DNA of 64,000 nucleotides from Sinonovacula constricta (Eukaryota; Mollusca; Bivalvia; Cardiida; Solecurtidae): positions 62,820,174-62,884,173 of the forward strand of contig CM017557.1 in assembly GCA_007844125.1 (NCBI GenBank), given 5' to 3'. The translations under genes and the position numbers were made by a program. The notes beneath the pieces are model-generated. The model searched no databases. It had not been told where the DNA came from and worked only from the letters and a program-made list of their open reading frames with translations. Shown here piece after piece: positions 1 to 15,100 of the stretch (position 1 is its first letter; the number at the start of each line of letters is the position of its first letter).

Positions 1-108
1 GGTGGGACGATAAACCCTTAATTTAATCAAAGTCTTTAGACTCCTCTGTAGGTAAGATAAAGAGTTAAAAGTAACATATTTGATGATTAAAAAGTTTGAC
101 ATTTCCAG

Positions 109-195
109 GTTTTGATGGATGCAGTGAACCAACCTACGCCAGTGAGTCTGCTGCTGCTATCATCACCATGGTATTCCAGCATACAGACAATGGAT
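109..195 (+). CDS. UNC79: UNC79 exon 1 in window
   Basis: The acceptor TTTCCAG precedes 109 and the donor GTAGGT follows 195. It reads FDGCSEPTYASESAAAI and then TMVFQHTDNG. Its first two bases finish a codon begun in an exon left of the window, and one base carries over into exon 2. Confidence 0.85.
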
Positions 196-3100
196 GTAGG
201 TTTAATGACATAATTTTCATGGTATCACCTTAACACAGAAAGAGCTTTTTTAGAAGTTTTCTTTATTGCTGCAGTGTTTGCATGTCCTTCATTTAGTGAT
301 AAGGGTTTTAACTGGATCTGTCGATTTAATTTTCTGCTCCTATTTTATTTGATGTAATGACCAGGATGCTAGAAATAATGTCCAGGCAAAAACGTAAGGA
401 TGTTGTGAACAATAAAAGTCTACTAGGAACTTAACAATAATCTCAAATTTCATGAACTTTAAAATGTAAAACTTTTGATTGGAAGAATTCTGATTTATAA
501 ACATGTACTTTGTTAATAATGGCATCTGACAGTAACTCAGTGGTTATTGAATTCCCCTTGATAGCAAAGTTTACCAGCTTTAAGCCCCAGATTGCCTGCA
601 CATTTTGGTCACTAATTATCTTTAACAAAATATGTTTTACATTATTATTGGTTTTTAGAAATATTTTTCATAAGTTACATTTGTTTTTCCTAACTCCAGC
701 ATTCCACTCCCAGATCCTAGAGTGTTTCATGAGTTTAAAGAAAGAAGTAATCAAGGACATTTTAAGTATCATAGCCTATGGTCCACCATCGGCGCGAGCA
801 CCAGCAGCCAATCTGCTCTTTTACTACTGGCCCCAGTTGAATCCTTCTCAATCTGACAGACGAGGCATACACTACAAGTACTCAGGTGAGAAAATAGTTC
901 TGATCCTTGAGTGAGAATAAAAATAATATGGGATCCATATTTTCTATTTTGCACTAAATGCTCCTGTAGCTTAATACATTGGATTATTAGGGTGATTGTA
1001 TTGCTAAACCCATAAATGACTTTAAAGTATGAGTTAACATGATGCAATAAGTATATTACTTTTATAAGTTATGCTCCAATTACATGTTCTTAACTAAGGG
1101 AGATCTAATGCTTAAAATTTTCCAGTGACTTGATTATAATTGCATAGAAGTTTTCATCGGGTAAATGAAGAAAATAAAGCATTATTTACCAGTAATAAAA
1201 AAATTACATTTCAGCCTGGCCCCCAGTTAACTGCCAGAGAGAGGCTTGTGTAAACAATGGAAATTGCCAAGCAGTCAAGGTGGGTTTGGTCATAATAACA
1301 ATATCATTATTTCATAACTTTCTTGCTCATGTGCATTGAAAAGGTTACCCTGGACTTGTTTTCCAATCTAGCAATATTTTGTTTGTCATTATTTTGGTTT
1401 CGGTAGTTTGTTTTTTAAAATATTGCCTCACCACGGATGCAAATGCAGTATGTGTAGACTTTTTTAAAAGTATTTTTTTTAATTTCTGGAACAACACAAT
1501 GCATGGTAACAAATTAACTTAGAATTCTTTAGCGATTTTTGCTATGTTTGATGCTTTACTTGCCAGAAACTTGACTTGGACAGAAAATTTACCTGCAGTT
1601 TAATCAGGAAAAAAAACGAGTAGCTATGATTGAGTACTAACTATAACGGAAATGGATTGCAATCTTTTTGGAAAAGATAAGATTTCAGAGTACAAAATCG
1701 TTGATGGATATTTTGCAAAAAATGGACCGCATTTGTGGGGACGGTGGTTCGGAATTTTGTGAAAAATCATCATTTGGCAATTGTGAAGATGTCAATAATT
1801 GGCGGTCAGTGTAGCCAAATAAAGAAATCACTGTTCTGTAAGAACAATTGTAAAGTACCTGAACTGTGATCTTAAATATGTTCTGTTTTTACCTGGTGTT
1901 AGAGAATATTCTGAGAACTGTTCACTAAATCTGCAGTGAATATGTGATTCTACCATCAGCAGTCATCGTCCAGAACTAGTAGCAGAAGCAACCCAATATT
2001 ACCTTTTGTATATCCATGTGACTAATATCAAGGCATAAAACTTCTTTTTTATTGTATACTCATTACTTACATTTTGCTAAATCAGTCTATGATGTGTATC
2101 AAACCAAAATTAGGAACACAGTATTTCAAAGGAGAAACCATATTCCTGATATTTTGAAAATCAGACTTAAAAATATGACACAGAAAAATGTAAGTAACCT
2201 ATTTGGTAATATATTTTATTATACTTATTCTGTATTTTATTATACATTTTCGGAAGATTTGGCTAGAATTTTTTTTACAATATGTCCTGTGCTAGATGTG
2301 TTTGAACCCTGCCCTGGCGAGCCATTCCCGAGACAAACCGCCACCCCTATACATCTGCAGCGACTGTGGTGAGGTGCTGAAGAGGGAACACATTGACTAC
2401 ATGATCGATATTCTCCTACCCATGTCACATGTGGCCGTCAAGTGTGAGAGCAAGGTGCAGATTCTTTGTCAATATATTGAAATAGTCTTACTTATTTTGA
2501 TATAAATGTAACTTACATATGATAAATTAAGTGGCTTCTTATTATTATATATTATATATATTGTTTATTAAAAAAGTATTTCCAATATCGTTTAAAAAAG
2601 TGGAAAAAAATATGAGCTGAAAATTATTCCAAAGAGGGCCTTTTATATATTAATTAAATGTTTTGGTGAACAAAAAGCACACGCTAACAGATTAATATGC
2701 ATTCATATATTTCTGTTTACGGTTTAAATTATCAAAGTGTCATTCCAATTTTCTATCTGCCTAGTACATAACGTGGTTTATAAATACATTTTCTTATTTT
2801 GCAGTATTGCTTGTCTTAAAACATTGTTTTATTTTACAGAGCTGCAAAAATATGACATCAAACACAGCTGTATCCACATGTTTCTCTATTGAGTGTGCTA
2901 GATTCAACAGTAACCGACCAATCCGCTACTGCAGTAGCTGTCATAATGATCTGCATGATAACGAGAGAGGTCAAGGTCATGTGTTTCACACGAGTGTCTG
3001 TGAGATCTGGTCCTGCCACCCTGAAATACAGCGATACCTCATGGATGCCATAATTGCGTGAGTGCTAGTGAACATTTGATTTCACCCTGTACTTTTTAAA

Positions 3101-6100
3101 TATTGATTATTTCATAAATAACATAAAATCTCATTGATAATAATGGCATACACAGTACTGTGTACAGTCAAAATTTCTGCTTCAAGCCTTTGAACAATAC
3201 ATATTTCCTCATAAAAGGCCCAATAACCTTTTCTTTGAAGAATAAACATATTCACTGGCCCATCACTACCTTCAGTATGCATTGTCACATCACTGTCTAC
3301 AATTATCATTGTCACATCACTATCTACAATTATCATTGTCACATCACTATCTACAAAAATCATTGTCACATTACTCTATCTACAATTATCATTGTCACAT
3401 CACTATCTACAATTATCATTGTCACATCACTATCTACAATTATCATTGTCACATCACTACCTACAATTATCATTGTCACATCTATATCTACAACAATCAT
3501 TGTCACATAACTGTCTACAATTATCATTGTCACATCACTATCTACAACACTCATTGTCACATCACTATCTACAATTATCATTGTCACATCACTATCTACA
3601 ATTATCATTGTCACATCTATATCTACAACAATCATTGTCACATAACTGTCTACAATTATCATTGTCACATCACTACCTACAATTATCATTGTCACATCAC
3701 TACCTACAATTATCATTGTCACATCACTATCTACAACAATCATTGTCACATCACTATCTACAATATTCATTGTCACATCACTATCTACAATACTCATTGT
3801 CACATCACTATCTACAATACTCATTGTCACATCACTATCTACAACAATCATTGTCATCACTATCTACAATACTCATTGTCACATCACTATCTACAATTAT
3901 CATTGTCACATCACTATCTACAATTATCATTGTCACATCACTATCTACAATTATCATTGTCACATAACTGCCTTTGGTTTTAGAAAATATATTATCAACC
4001 TTGTCAATCCATTTTTTTAATCTAAGCAAAATATTCATCTTCATTTGTCAGTTTTATATCTCTTCAATGGGTTTAAATGTACAAATAGAACAGAGTTGAA
4101 CATATATACTGGTAAGTCTTATCATAATACTTATGTGTTGCCATCTGTGTTCTAGTGGTTAAGATATGGACTCAGCATTAGAGGTTCAGACCCCTTAACT
4201 GACCAAGCGATGTCCTTGAGCAAGACTATTTACTGCATAAAAGTACATAGTTGGGTACTGAATCTTCTCTGCATTTGAGCAGTCAAGATTTATTAATATA
4301 TATTGAAAGAACTTGTTTCCAAATATAATATAAAGAAATAGCTTTAAAGTAATAAAAATGTTGCAGCCTTCTGAAGGAGGCCCAGCCCCTGGAATCCAAG
4401 CGTACAGTGGAGATGGGGGAGGACCATCGTCATCGACATGGTGACGAGGATCTGTTTGAGGTGGAGGAGTCTGGGGAGAGGAAGATGCTAAGTCGCTACG
4501 GAATCTGGCTGCTGGTGGAACTGTGCACACCCAAACCAGACATACCCATTGTGAGTAATGGGGACATTGGTGAAATGGAAATTGTCTCCCTTGTTAGTTA
4601 ATATCCGTGGTATTCCAAACAGTTGGTAGGTCCTTGTAGTTGAAATTCTTGGACTTAATGCTTGATCTTTTGTAGATATTCAATAACAAACAGTAAATTT
4701 TTTACTTTTGCATAAATATAAGCTTAAATTAGTTTAAATACTTAGATATGTTCTTTAAAAAAAGAAAATGGAAGTGTTTATTGATGATGGTTAACCTGGG
4801 TATCATTAGAAAGGCAGAAATGTCAACATACACTCCAAAGAGCACAAGCATAAAAACCGAGTAAAACAAATGAAAGGACCTACTTGCATTTAGGCATCAT
4901 TTAGGGGAGACTATTCATAAATTTCTCTTATTGGATTTGTCCATTTGGTATAATAATCGTTACTCACTTTTGTATTAAGAGCTAAGGTTTTATCAATGTG
5001 CATATTTAATAAACACTATATAGATTTTTTTTTTAACTTGTCTTTTTACTTTTTTAAAATAACTTGCAGAATTTCAACATGGCATAAGTGCATGCAAATG
5101 GATTAACTATTGGCAACAAAGAGATAATGCATCATCATAATTGTCCATTTCTCATGTTCTTTCAAGTGTGTTGTACATTTGTTCATGGACTATTTCCAAG
5201 TCTTTCTGTTGTATGCTTCTGCCAGCATCATTACTAAATCTAAGAGGTACACTTTAATTGACCACTTATTTGCTGGAGACACAATTCAACCTATTTACAT
5301 AAAATATGCCCCACTCTGAAGAAGGTTTTTTTTCCAGCAATTAAATGTTAAATCATTTTTATTTATCCCAAATTTTTTACCATTAACTCTCTGGCTCAAA
5401 TCTGCACTCAGTTTTCATTCCAGTTTACCCAGCCAGTGAAGACATTGCTTTTTTATGGGTAGTTTTATGCTCTCCAAGCTCTGCATCTGTCTCAGTTTCA
5501 GTTCATTATCTAACTTTAAGCCACACATGGTTTGGACCATGTTTTTTTTCTGCCTGCTGCAACATAGGCTCTTGTTGCGATCCTTTTTTCTCAGTGGGGA
5601 TACGGTAGCTTCTGACTGAACCAGTAAATATTATTGGTGCCATTGGTCAGGTTCTTAGTGTGGATAAGGCAGCTTCTGACTCATCCAGTAAATATGTTTG
5701 GTGCCATTGGTCAGGTTCTTAGTGGGGATACGGCAGCTTCTGACTCAACCAGTAAATATTCTTGGTGCCATTGGTCAGGTTCTTAGTAGGGATACGGCAG
5801 CTTCTGACTCAACCAGTAAATATTATTGGTGCCATTGGTCAGGTTCTTAGTGAGGATACGGCCGCTTCTGACTCAACCAGTAAATATTATTTGTGCCATT
5901 GGTCAGGTTCTTAGTGGGGATATGGCAGCTTCTGACTCAACCAGTAAATATTATTGGTGCCATTGGTCAGGTTCTCAGTGGGGATATGGCAGCTTCTGAA
6001 TCAACCAGTAAATATTATTGGTGCCATTGGTCTGGATTTAGTTGGGATAAGGCAGCTTCTGACTCAGCCAGTAAATATTCTTGGTGCCATTGGTCAGGTT

Positions 6101-9100
6101 CTCAGTGGGGATATGGCAGCTTCTGAATCAACCAGTAAATATTATTTGTGCCATTGGTCAGGTTCTTAGTAGGGATATGGCAGCTTCTGACTCAACCAGT
6201 AAATATTATTTGTGCCATTGGTCAGGTTCTTAGTGGGGATATGGCAGCTTCTGACTCAACCAGTAAATATTATTGGTTCCATTGGTCAGGTTCTTAGTGG
6301 GGATAAGGCAGCTTCTGACTCAACCAGTAAATATTCTTGGTGCCATTGGTCTGGATTTAGTTGGGATAAGGCAGCTTCTGACTCAGCCAGTAAATATTCT
6401 TGGTGCCATTGGTCAGGTTCTCAGTGGGGATATGGCAGCTTCTGAATCAACCAGTAAATATTATTGGTGCCATTGGTCTGGATTTAGTTGGGATAAGGCA
6501 GCTTCTGACTCAGCCAGTAAATATTCTTGGTGCCATTGGTCAGGTTCTCAGTGGGGATATGGCAGCTTCTGAATCAACCAGTAAATATTATTTGTGCCAT
6601 TGGTCAGGTTCTTAGTAGGGATATGGCAGCTTCTGACTCAACCAGTAAATATTATTTGTGCCATTGGTCAGGTTCTTAGTGGGGATATGGCAGCTTCTGA
6701 CTCAACCAGTAAATATTATTGGTTCCATTGGTCAGGTTCTTAGTGGGGATAAGGCAGCTTCTGACTCAACCAGTAAATATTATTGGTTCCATTGGTCAGG
6801 TTCTTAGTGGGGATATGGCAGCTTCTGACTCAACCAGTAAATATTATTGGTTCCATTGGTCAGGTTCTTAGTGGGGATAAGGCAGCTTCTGACTCAACCA
6901 GTAAATATTCTTGGTGCCATTGGTCAGGTTCTTAGTAGGGATACAGCAGCTTCTGACTCAACCAGTAAATATAATTGGTGCCATTGGTCAGGTTCTTAGT
7001 GGGGATACGGTAGCTTCTGACTCAACCAGTAAATATTATTTGTGCCATTGGTCAGGTTCTTAGTAGGGATACAGCAGCTTCTGAATCAACCAGTAAATAT
7101 TATTGGTGCCATTGGTCAGGTTCTTAGTGGGGATAAGGCAGCTTCTGACTCAACCAGTAAATATTCTTGGTGCCATTGGTCAGGTTCTCAGTGGGGATAT
7201 GGCAGCTTCTGACTCAACCAGTAAATATTCTTGGTGCCATTGGTCAGGTTCTTAGTAGGGATATGGCAGCTTCTGACTCAACCAGTAAATATTATTGGTG
7301 CCATTGGTCAGGTTCTTAGTAGGGATATGGCAGCTTCTGAATCAACCAGTAAATATTCTTGGTGCCATTGGTCAGTCTAGTAACCCAAATGTCTTATATA
7401 ACTAAAGTTTCTGACTCTGTTTTAAGATGTACTGATGTAAGCAGAAAAGTTAAGTTTTAAAAAATGCACTTAATGTATTTCAATTTTAGGAGATCCTTGG
7501 TCGTCTCCTTGGTATGCTGTTCCAATGGTTTGATGCTACTGCTTATCTGCCTGATGGTGAGTTGCCTGTCCTATTTCGGGCTATGTGATTGGATTATTTT
7601 CCATGTTTTTAATTATATATTATATTTGATTATACATTCAATATTAGTTACTAATTGACTTTAAAGACAAACAACAATACTGAGAGATATTGTGTACGAC
7701 TTCCATAGATTGAAATTGAGCTACTTAGTTTTAATACTAGATATTAATCTGTTTTCAGATGGAATTTCAGTATAATGTTTTTTTTGTTTTAAGTATTAGT
7801 TAAGTTAATTTTAAAAAAATCAAAGTGGTTCATGAAGGTTCTGTAAATAAACAGTCCATATTTTGGTATAATTTTTTCTAAGGTTGTCATAATTTAATGG
7901 TATTTCAGTCAGCAATACCAGAGGCTCTGTATATTTCATATTAATTACCCATTCTTTTCCTTTTTTTTTGCAGATAATGTTGGAAATGCTTTAGAGAGAT
8001 TGAAACCTGAGGTAATTTAGAACTTTATAGATTAAAAGCTATTGCAATGTCTAATTGATAAGTAAAATTTAATTACGAATAGAATATATATATATATGTC
8101 ATAGATGTTGAACTATCTGTTTATAGAATAAGGTTTTCAACATCTCGATCTGTTTGTTTTGATTTTGATAAAGCTGCATAAATTTTAATACTTTTTGTTT
8201 TTTTGTTGTTGTTTTTCACACCAATACAATTGTGTTCATATTGGTGAGTTCCAGTTAATTGTTGTTGGAGAAAGACCCCAGAATTACATCTAAGACACCA
8301 GATTTACATCTGGGACCCCAGACTTACGTCTTGGTAGAACCATGCACCACAGGTTAGCTTAAAAGCCTCCCCACATGAAAATCCTCACCCAGACCAGGCT
8401 CAAACCCACATGATGACGGGCTGAGGAGTTTACCTGTCAGCATTTCTAACCATTTGATCATGGGCATCCCCAATTACTATGTATATGTTACAGACCTTAT
8501 TTCGCTATACATTTCAGTACATCTGTCGCTGGCTGAAGGATGTCAGTAAGACCCATTTTGAGGTGATGGTATCCTGCCTGCTGCCACACCCAGCTGAATA
8601 TGCCAGAGTGGGAGGGTTCTGGTGAGTATTTGTCCTTAAAAATGTCGAGTGTGAAATGAAAAGCTCATCTCATTCTCTGTAGTAATACTGGCTTCAAACT
8701 GTTGTTGATATCAAGAACTGAATCAAACTTGCTTGTGAAGATTCTTTCTTCAGCCAAAAAATGCCAATATTTTTATAAGGGTATGTATATTGTCTGCATA
8801 TATAAAAAATAGGCCCTTCAGTCAATGTTGTTACATTGTATAATGTTTTTTCCGCTTTTTTATTAATGTGGCTTTGTGTCAGAAGTTGTCCTAGTAGCAG
8901 CGCTGGTCCAATGGTTAAGGGAACGGACATGGGAACAGGGGGTTACTTGTTTAAACTCTATATCTGATGCAAGACATAAGTCTTTGAGCAAAACTATTGG
9001 TATACATATACATCAATCATAAACAAAAGGCTGATTGTCTTGATTGTGATGCAATAATTTAAATGCATTTGAAATGTGGATCTTGTGATGCAATAATTTA

Positions 9101-12100
9101 AATGCATTTGAAATGTGGATCACACACCTTCACTTAACTTTGACAAGCCTCTTAAAATCAAAGAAACATATTTTTTTTCTTATCAGGGACACCCTAGCAA
9201 CCAGAACCACCCAGATCAAGGAAGGTCTAAATTGCTTTTTTTGTCTGGTACCTTATGACATCATCACTTATCAGGTAAGAAATAGGTAGAGCATTACAGT
9301 ATAATGCAACAGAAAATATATGTACATTTTAGCTACTTATGAATGGCAGCCTATAGTAGTTGCACTATCCATCCATCTGTACATCTTTCTGTTTTTTTTG
9401 TTGTGATGTATTTTTTAAGTTTATTTCAAGTACATTCAGTTTTACTTAACTGTAAATTTATTTACTGTGGCATTGTGCATAATTAAATTTTAGTTTTGTC
9501 AATTTTCTTCTTATTTTGCAAGCTTATAAAAGTACAGAACTATTGTTTCTGTCAGGTGTGAAAATTGTATTTAAAGTTTATAAGCAACATGGAAGTGCTC
9601 AGACGGTTTTCATTCAAATCTGAAATAAGGCTATTATTATTAGCAAAATGAACTTCATTCACTATGGATTTGTTTATTGGTCATGTCTACCAAATAAAAC
9701 CAAATGTGCAAAACTAGAATTTATGAAAGAACAGGATCTTCTAATGTAGAAAACAATAACTTTTCCATTCAGAAAAAAATGATTTAAATTGTTAACAAAT
9801 ATTTATACTAGGGGATGTTCTTATTCATATCCTTGATGTAAAAGTTTAAAGAAGTGTCTTATAAAAAGTAATGTCTTATATGTTCTTGAATGTTTATATT
9901 CAGATCTGGGACTATGTGATCCCCTACTGGATGGAAGCAATCCGAACTGAGATTCCAGCAGATGATTTACACCTCCTGAAAGTGCTCCTCAGGTAGATTG
10001 ATATATTATTGTTTTGTCTGTAAGAATAAACATTACAGATATATAGAGTGTTATGAACACTCAACCTGTTGACTGTTAATTCCTCTACAAAAAGTGTAAA
10101 TATTTCTAAATTTCCCTTTATTAACAGCTCATCTTTTAAAGTCATCTTTTCCAGAGTGAGGTTCAACCATAGGGGAGTGGTTCATGTAATTGATTTACAA
10201 CCCCTTTAACTACTTACATAGTTTATTTGAATTCCTGTGTAGGTACTTTGTCCTGGCTGAATACCTCAGTGGTAGAGCATCAACATGCACACTTGCAGGT
10301 CTAAAAGCCCCGGAATCAGTCCATGGCTGGGTCATTCTTAAGACCTTCAACCTTATAAATTGGTTGTAATGGCTTTCCTCTTTAACAGTAAGAATATAGG
10401 TGTTAGCAATGTGACTGGTTTGTTGGTGTCATGAATATGTCAGGATTATGTAACTGGCATCATACACCTTGTAAGTGTTTTACTTTTAAAAGTATCAAAA
10501 ATATTGGTTGTATAAGGAGATACATGTAGACAGACATAAGTGAACGTTTGTAACAGGTCTTTAAACAGATCTGCTGTAATTTTACCTAAAGACTTGTCTG
10601 GATTTTTATAATCTTAAAGTATTTACCATTTTAAAATAAACTGCATTTCTTAGATCCGCTCTTGTCGTGGTAAGGATGCCACTTGAATGGAAAGAAGAAA
10701 AAAAGAAGAAAAACTGTAAAATCTTGCTTATTACATGTGTTTCAGTAAAGCCTTTGACATTGACATGTGCCCCCTGCCATTCATGCTGGACAAGATGTAC
10801 CACTTTGTGGAGGAGAGGTTTGCTGACAACAGTGCTTATGTGCAGGAACAGGCATTACAATGGCTGCAGGTACACCTTTTCCTTTTGATTGTTTGTTGTG
10901 TTTTTTTTATTTTAATTATTTTTATTTTGAATGCAGTCACATCAATTCCTTGATAATTTATAGTCGCTGAAGTGGACAGAGATCGTCAAATATCACACAA
11001 GTAGAATGATCAATATATTGACTACAGCTTTTGCCGTTTAAGCAAGCACATCTGTTCATTGAGTGATAAAGTTCAAACCATCTACCTGTATACATTGTTG
11101 TTTTATTTAAAAATAATTCTTCATAATTAAATACCACGTGACATATAACCTGGCTGTAAAATGTGATAGAAATGGATCTTAAAATTTCTATGTAATTCCT
11201 AATCATAATTATTGAAAAGTTAAATCTTTCATCCTTCCACCATGAAATGTTAAAAACTTACTTGACACATGTTTTAGGTTCCTTGTCTTTGGCATTTTTA
11301 CCAGACTGGAATATCATCTCAAATATAACCAACCCAATTATTGGCTGATTTATTAATTTGTTTTGATGCGTATCAACTCACCAGGTGCTGTCTTCCCTTG
11401 ACATCATCATCCCGATGCATACTCTCTTCTCCATGTTCAAACTGGGCATCACCACACTCCAACTCATTGACATCGACAAATCAGATGGTGCCCAGCGGGA
11501 GACCAACTCCTACGCTCGCTCTTCTCCCACAGGTGAATTACCGCCACCGCTGAGCCCAAGCAAGGAGGAGCCGACCGTGATAGATGGGTTTGAGATCTAT
11601 GAGAGAGAGGCAGAGATGGTGCTTGTATGTTATGTTATGATGCTGGATTTAATTCTTAAACAGGTAACTGACAGATGCTATATTTTGTTTTTAACCCATG
11701 CTAATTCTAAACTGGAAATATGCCTATGCTAGAGACTTGGCAGGAAATATTGCAGATCCTGATCAGACAGCACCCAGTGGGATCCACAATTTTTGATTAA
11801 GCCAGACCAATTTATGCTTAGGAGGACATTAGTAAATTGGTTATTGTGCTGAATGTGATTTCCTGATATAATTTGAAATGCATGTTCCAAGAGATTGGTG
11901 AAGATTGTGCTGAACTGCCATTTGAAACTGTTGCTTGTACTGACAGAGGCTTGTATAAATAATTTTGTTTTAATTTGTACATTTTTTAATTATTGAAACA
12001 AAATATTAACAGTTTTATTAACATTTTGATATGTATACAATTTGTCATGTTTTCTTTAATTTTTCAACATTCCTTTGAGAGACAGGTCTGTCTTTTACAA

Positions 12101-15100
12101 CTGGTACAAGACTTGTCTTATTTGTCAAACGTTCCATCAGAATGCTGGTGATATTAATGGCTAAAGTTGCAAACATTCTGTCTTTTACTGGGATAACTTA
12201 AATGTGGCAGATATTCCTGTCTTTTAATAGCACATTTTATCATAAAGTGGCAAGCATCAAATCTATGTAAAGCTGGGTTTACTTGAAGGTGGCAGATATT
12301 CCTGTCTTAACAGCAGGGTTTATCAAAAAGTGGCAAGCATCAAATCTATGTAAAGCTGGGTTTACTTGAATGTGGCAGATATTCCTTCTTAACAGCAGGG
12401 TTTATCAAAAAGTGGCAAGCATCAAATCTATGTAAAGCTGGGTTTACTTGAATGTGGCAGATATTCCTGTCTTAACAGCAGGGTTTATCAAAAAGTGGCA
12501 AGCATCAAATCTATGTTAATCTGGGTTTACTTGAATGTGGCAGATATTCCTGTCTTAACAGCAGTGTTTATCAAAAAGTGGCAAGCATCAAATCTATGTA
12601 AAGCTGGGTTTACTTGAATGTGGCAGATATTCCTGTCTTAACAGCAGTGTTTATCAAAAAGTGGCAAGCATCAAATCTATGTAAAGCTGGGTTTACTTGA
12701 ATGTGGCAGATATTCCTGTCTTAACAGCAGTGTTTATCAAAAAGTGGCAAGCATCAAATCTATGTAAAGCTGGGTTTACTTGAATGTGGCAGATATTCCT
12801 GTCTTAACAGCAGTGTTTATCAAAAAGTGGCAAGCATCAAATCTATGTAAAGCTGGGTTTACTTGAATGTGGCAGATATTCCTGTCTTAACAGCAGTGTT
12901 TATCAAAAAGTGGCAAGCATCAAATCTATGTAAAGCTGGGTTTACTTGAATGTGGCAGATATTCCTGTCTTAACAGCAGTGTTTATCAAAAAGTGGCAAG
13001 CATCAAATCTATGTAAAGCTGGGTTTACTTGAATGTGGCAGATATTCCTGTCTTAACAGCAGTGTTTATCAAAAAGTGGCAAGCATCAAATCTATGTAAA
13101 GCTGGGTATAGCTGAAAGTGGCAAATATTCTTGTCTTTTATATAGCAGGTCATGTTATAAAAGTAGCAAACATTAGTCTTTTTATAGCAGAGTATATCTG
13201 ATGTGGCAGGCCTCCTGTCTTTTTATAACAGGGTTTATTTTAAAGTGGCAAACATTCTCTTTTCATTAATTCAGGGTGTTTCATAATGTTAACAACATTT
13301 CTTTTTATAGCAACATTTATCTGAAAGTGACAATCCTCCTGTCCTTTTGTAGCAGTTCCTTGTTTTTTTATACCAGAGGTATACCAGAGGTAATATGAAA
13401 GTGGCAAGTCTTCTGCCCTTTTGTAACAGTGTCTTGTAAGTGGCAAACATCTTGTCTTTTTATACCAGAGGTTATCTCAACATTGCTAGCTTTCTGCCCT
13501 TTTATGGCAGTTCCTTTTCAGTGGCAAACATCATGTCATTTTATACCAGAGGTTATCAGAAAGTGGCAAGCCTCCTGTCTTTTTATAGCAAGATTTATCT
13601 GAAAGTAGCAAGCATCCTTTCTTGTTATGGCAGTTTGTTTTTAAGTGCCAAACATCAGGTCTTTTTATAACAAGAGTGATTCTAAAAGTGGCAGATATTC
13701 CTGTCTTTGTTTAACAGAGCTTATCTTAAAACACTTGTGTTGTGCCAGCCCTGATTAAGTTGACTTATTTTTCCCAGTCCAGTATTAAAATAAGGAAGTT
13801 TTTTTCTCTTGTCCATTTCAGCTTGAACTACAAGAATCTCCCCAACACCTGGGCATCTATAATGAGATGAGCAAAGAGTTAATGTTCATTCTCACCCAGA
13901 TGTTATCCAAATCATGGGATGGTACGCACACATGCACAGACAGCCTAGAGACTGTCAACTGTCCTTTCTGCCAGAACATCTCACTGTGGCATCAGCTGGC
14001 ATCACAAGTGATGCACCTGTTTAGTCCCAGGGACCCAGTTAAGATACCTAGCAAGGATATACCGAAGGTTGAGGATTTACAGGTTACCCTTGCAGCCAGC
14101 AAGGATTCGACAGGTAGATACTATTTGAAAGAATATCAAATACAAAAAACACAGTCAAATCTGCTTACTTCTTTGACAGTTTCTGTGAAGAAAAAGGATT
14201 ATATAACACAAATATGAGGTTTACAGAAAGACACCTTGATAATACTAGTATTAAAAATGTAATACTAAGATAAATGGAATCAGGCAGTTGTTGGTGTCTA
14301 TATTTATATAAGAAATGTAAATGTGGTGTATATTTCTTTTCGGTATTCCAAGAGCTTGATTGGTTGTCATTTTGTTTTGTATACTTGCACTCTGGAAATT
14401 CTTCAAAATCCGCACCATATAATCAGCTTATAATTCCATAAGTATGTTCCAGAGATTTGTCAAGCATCCCTGAACTTGGTGATGTCATGTCAATGTGTAC
14501 CTTTTTGGAAGTTGAATGCCTTGAATTGTGTAATAGTGAGAACTATTAGTACAATGATTGTCTATGTTCCACAAGGGTGTCAGATACTCCCCAACTGGCT
14601 GATGTCATGTATATTGATGTCTACTTGTGGACAATTTATTTCTGAATCTAAATTGTATAATTTTCATGGTGGCATCAACTGCCCTTGAACTGACTGATAC
14701 CATGCATCATGATCTCTGCATATGTGCATTATATTCATAAATCTGAAATGTATAATTTCCATGGTGGCATCAACTGCCCTTGAACTGGCTGATAGCATGC
14801 ATCATGATCTTTGATTATGTGCATTTTATTCGAGAATCTGAATTGTATAATTTCCATTTCTAGTTTTTACAGATGCATCAACTGCCACTGAACTTACTGA
14901 TGTCTTGATCTGTACTTATGTTTGTTTAATTCATGAATCTGAATTGTATCTGTTCCATTGCTTGATCCCAGAGAGGCATCAAAAACTGCTGAACTCACTG
15001 TTATGATCTCTACTTATGTGTAACCTTTTGCTGTATATGAATTATTTACTTTCCATTTCTAGGTTCTCGAGATGCATCAACTGCTCCTGAACTGGCTGAT

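Noticed and set aside
510..914. Independent 134-codon gene
   Set aside because: Only 700-885 has UNC79 similarity; the rest is intron read-through on either side of exon 2.
3282..3968. CRISPR-like array
   Set aside because: Direct tandem repeats without unique spacers, in a eukaryotic intron.
3282..3983. 233-codon + strand ORF (SHHYLQLSL-type repeats) and a 164-codon - strand ORF
   Set aside because: Both come from the 27-bp period of an intronic minisatellite; no start context, splice support or family.
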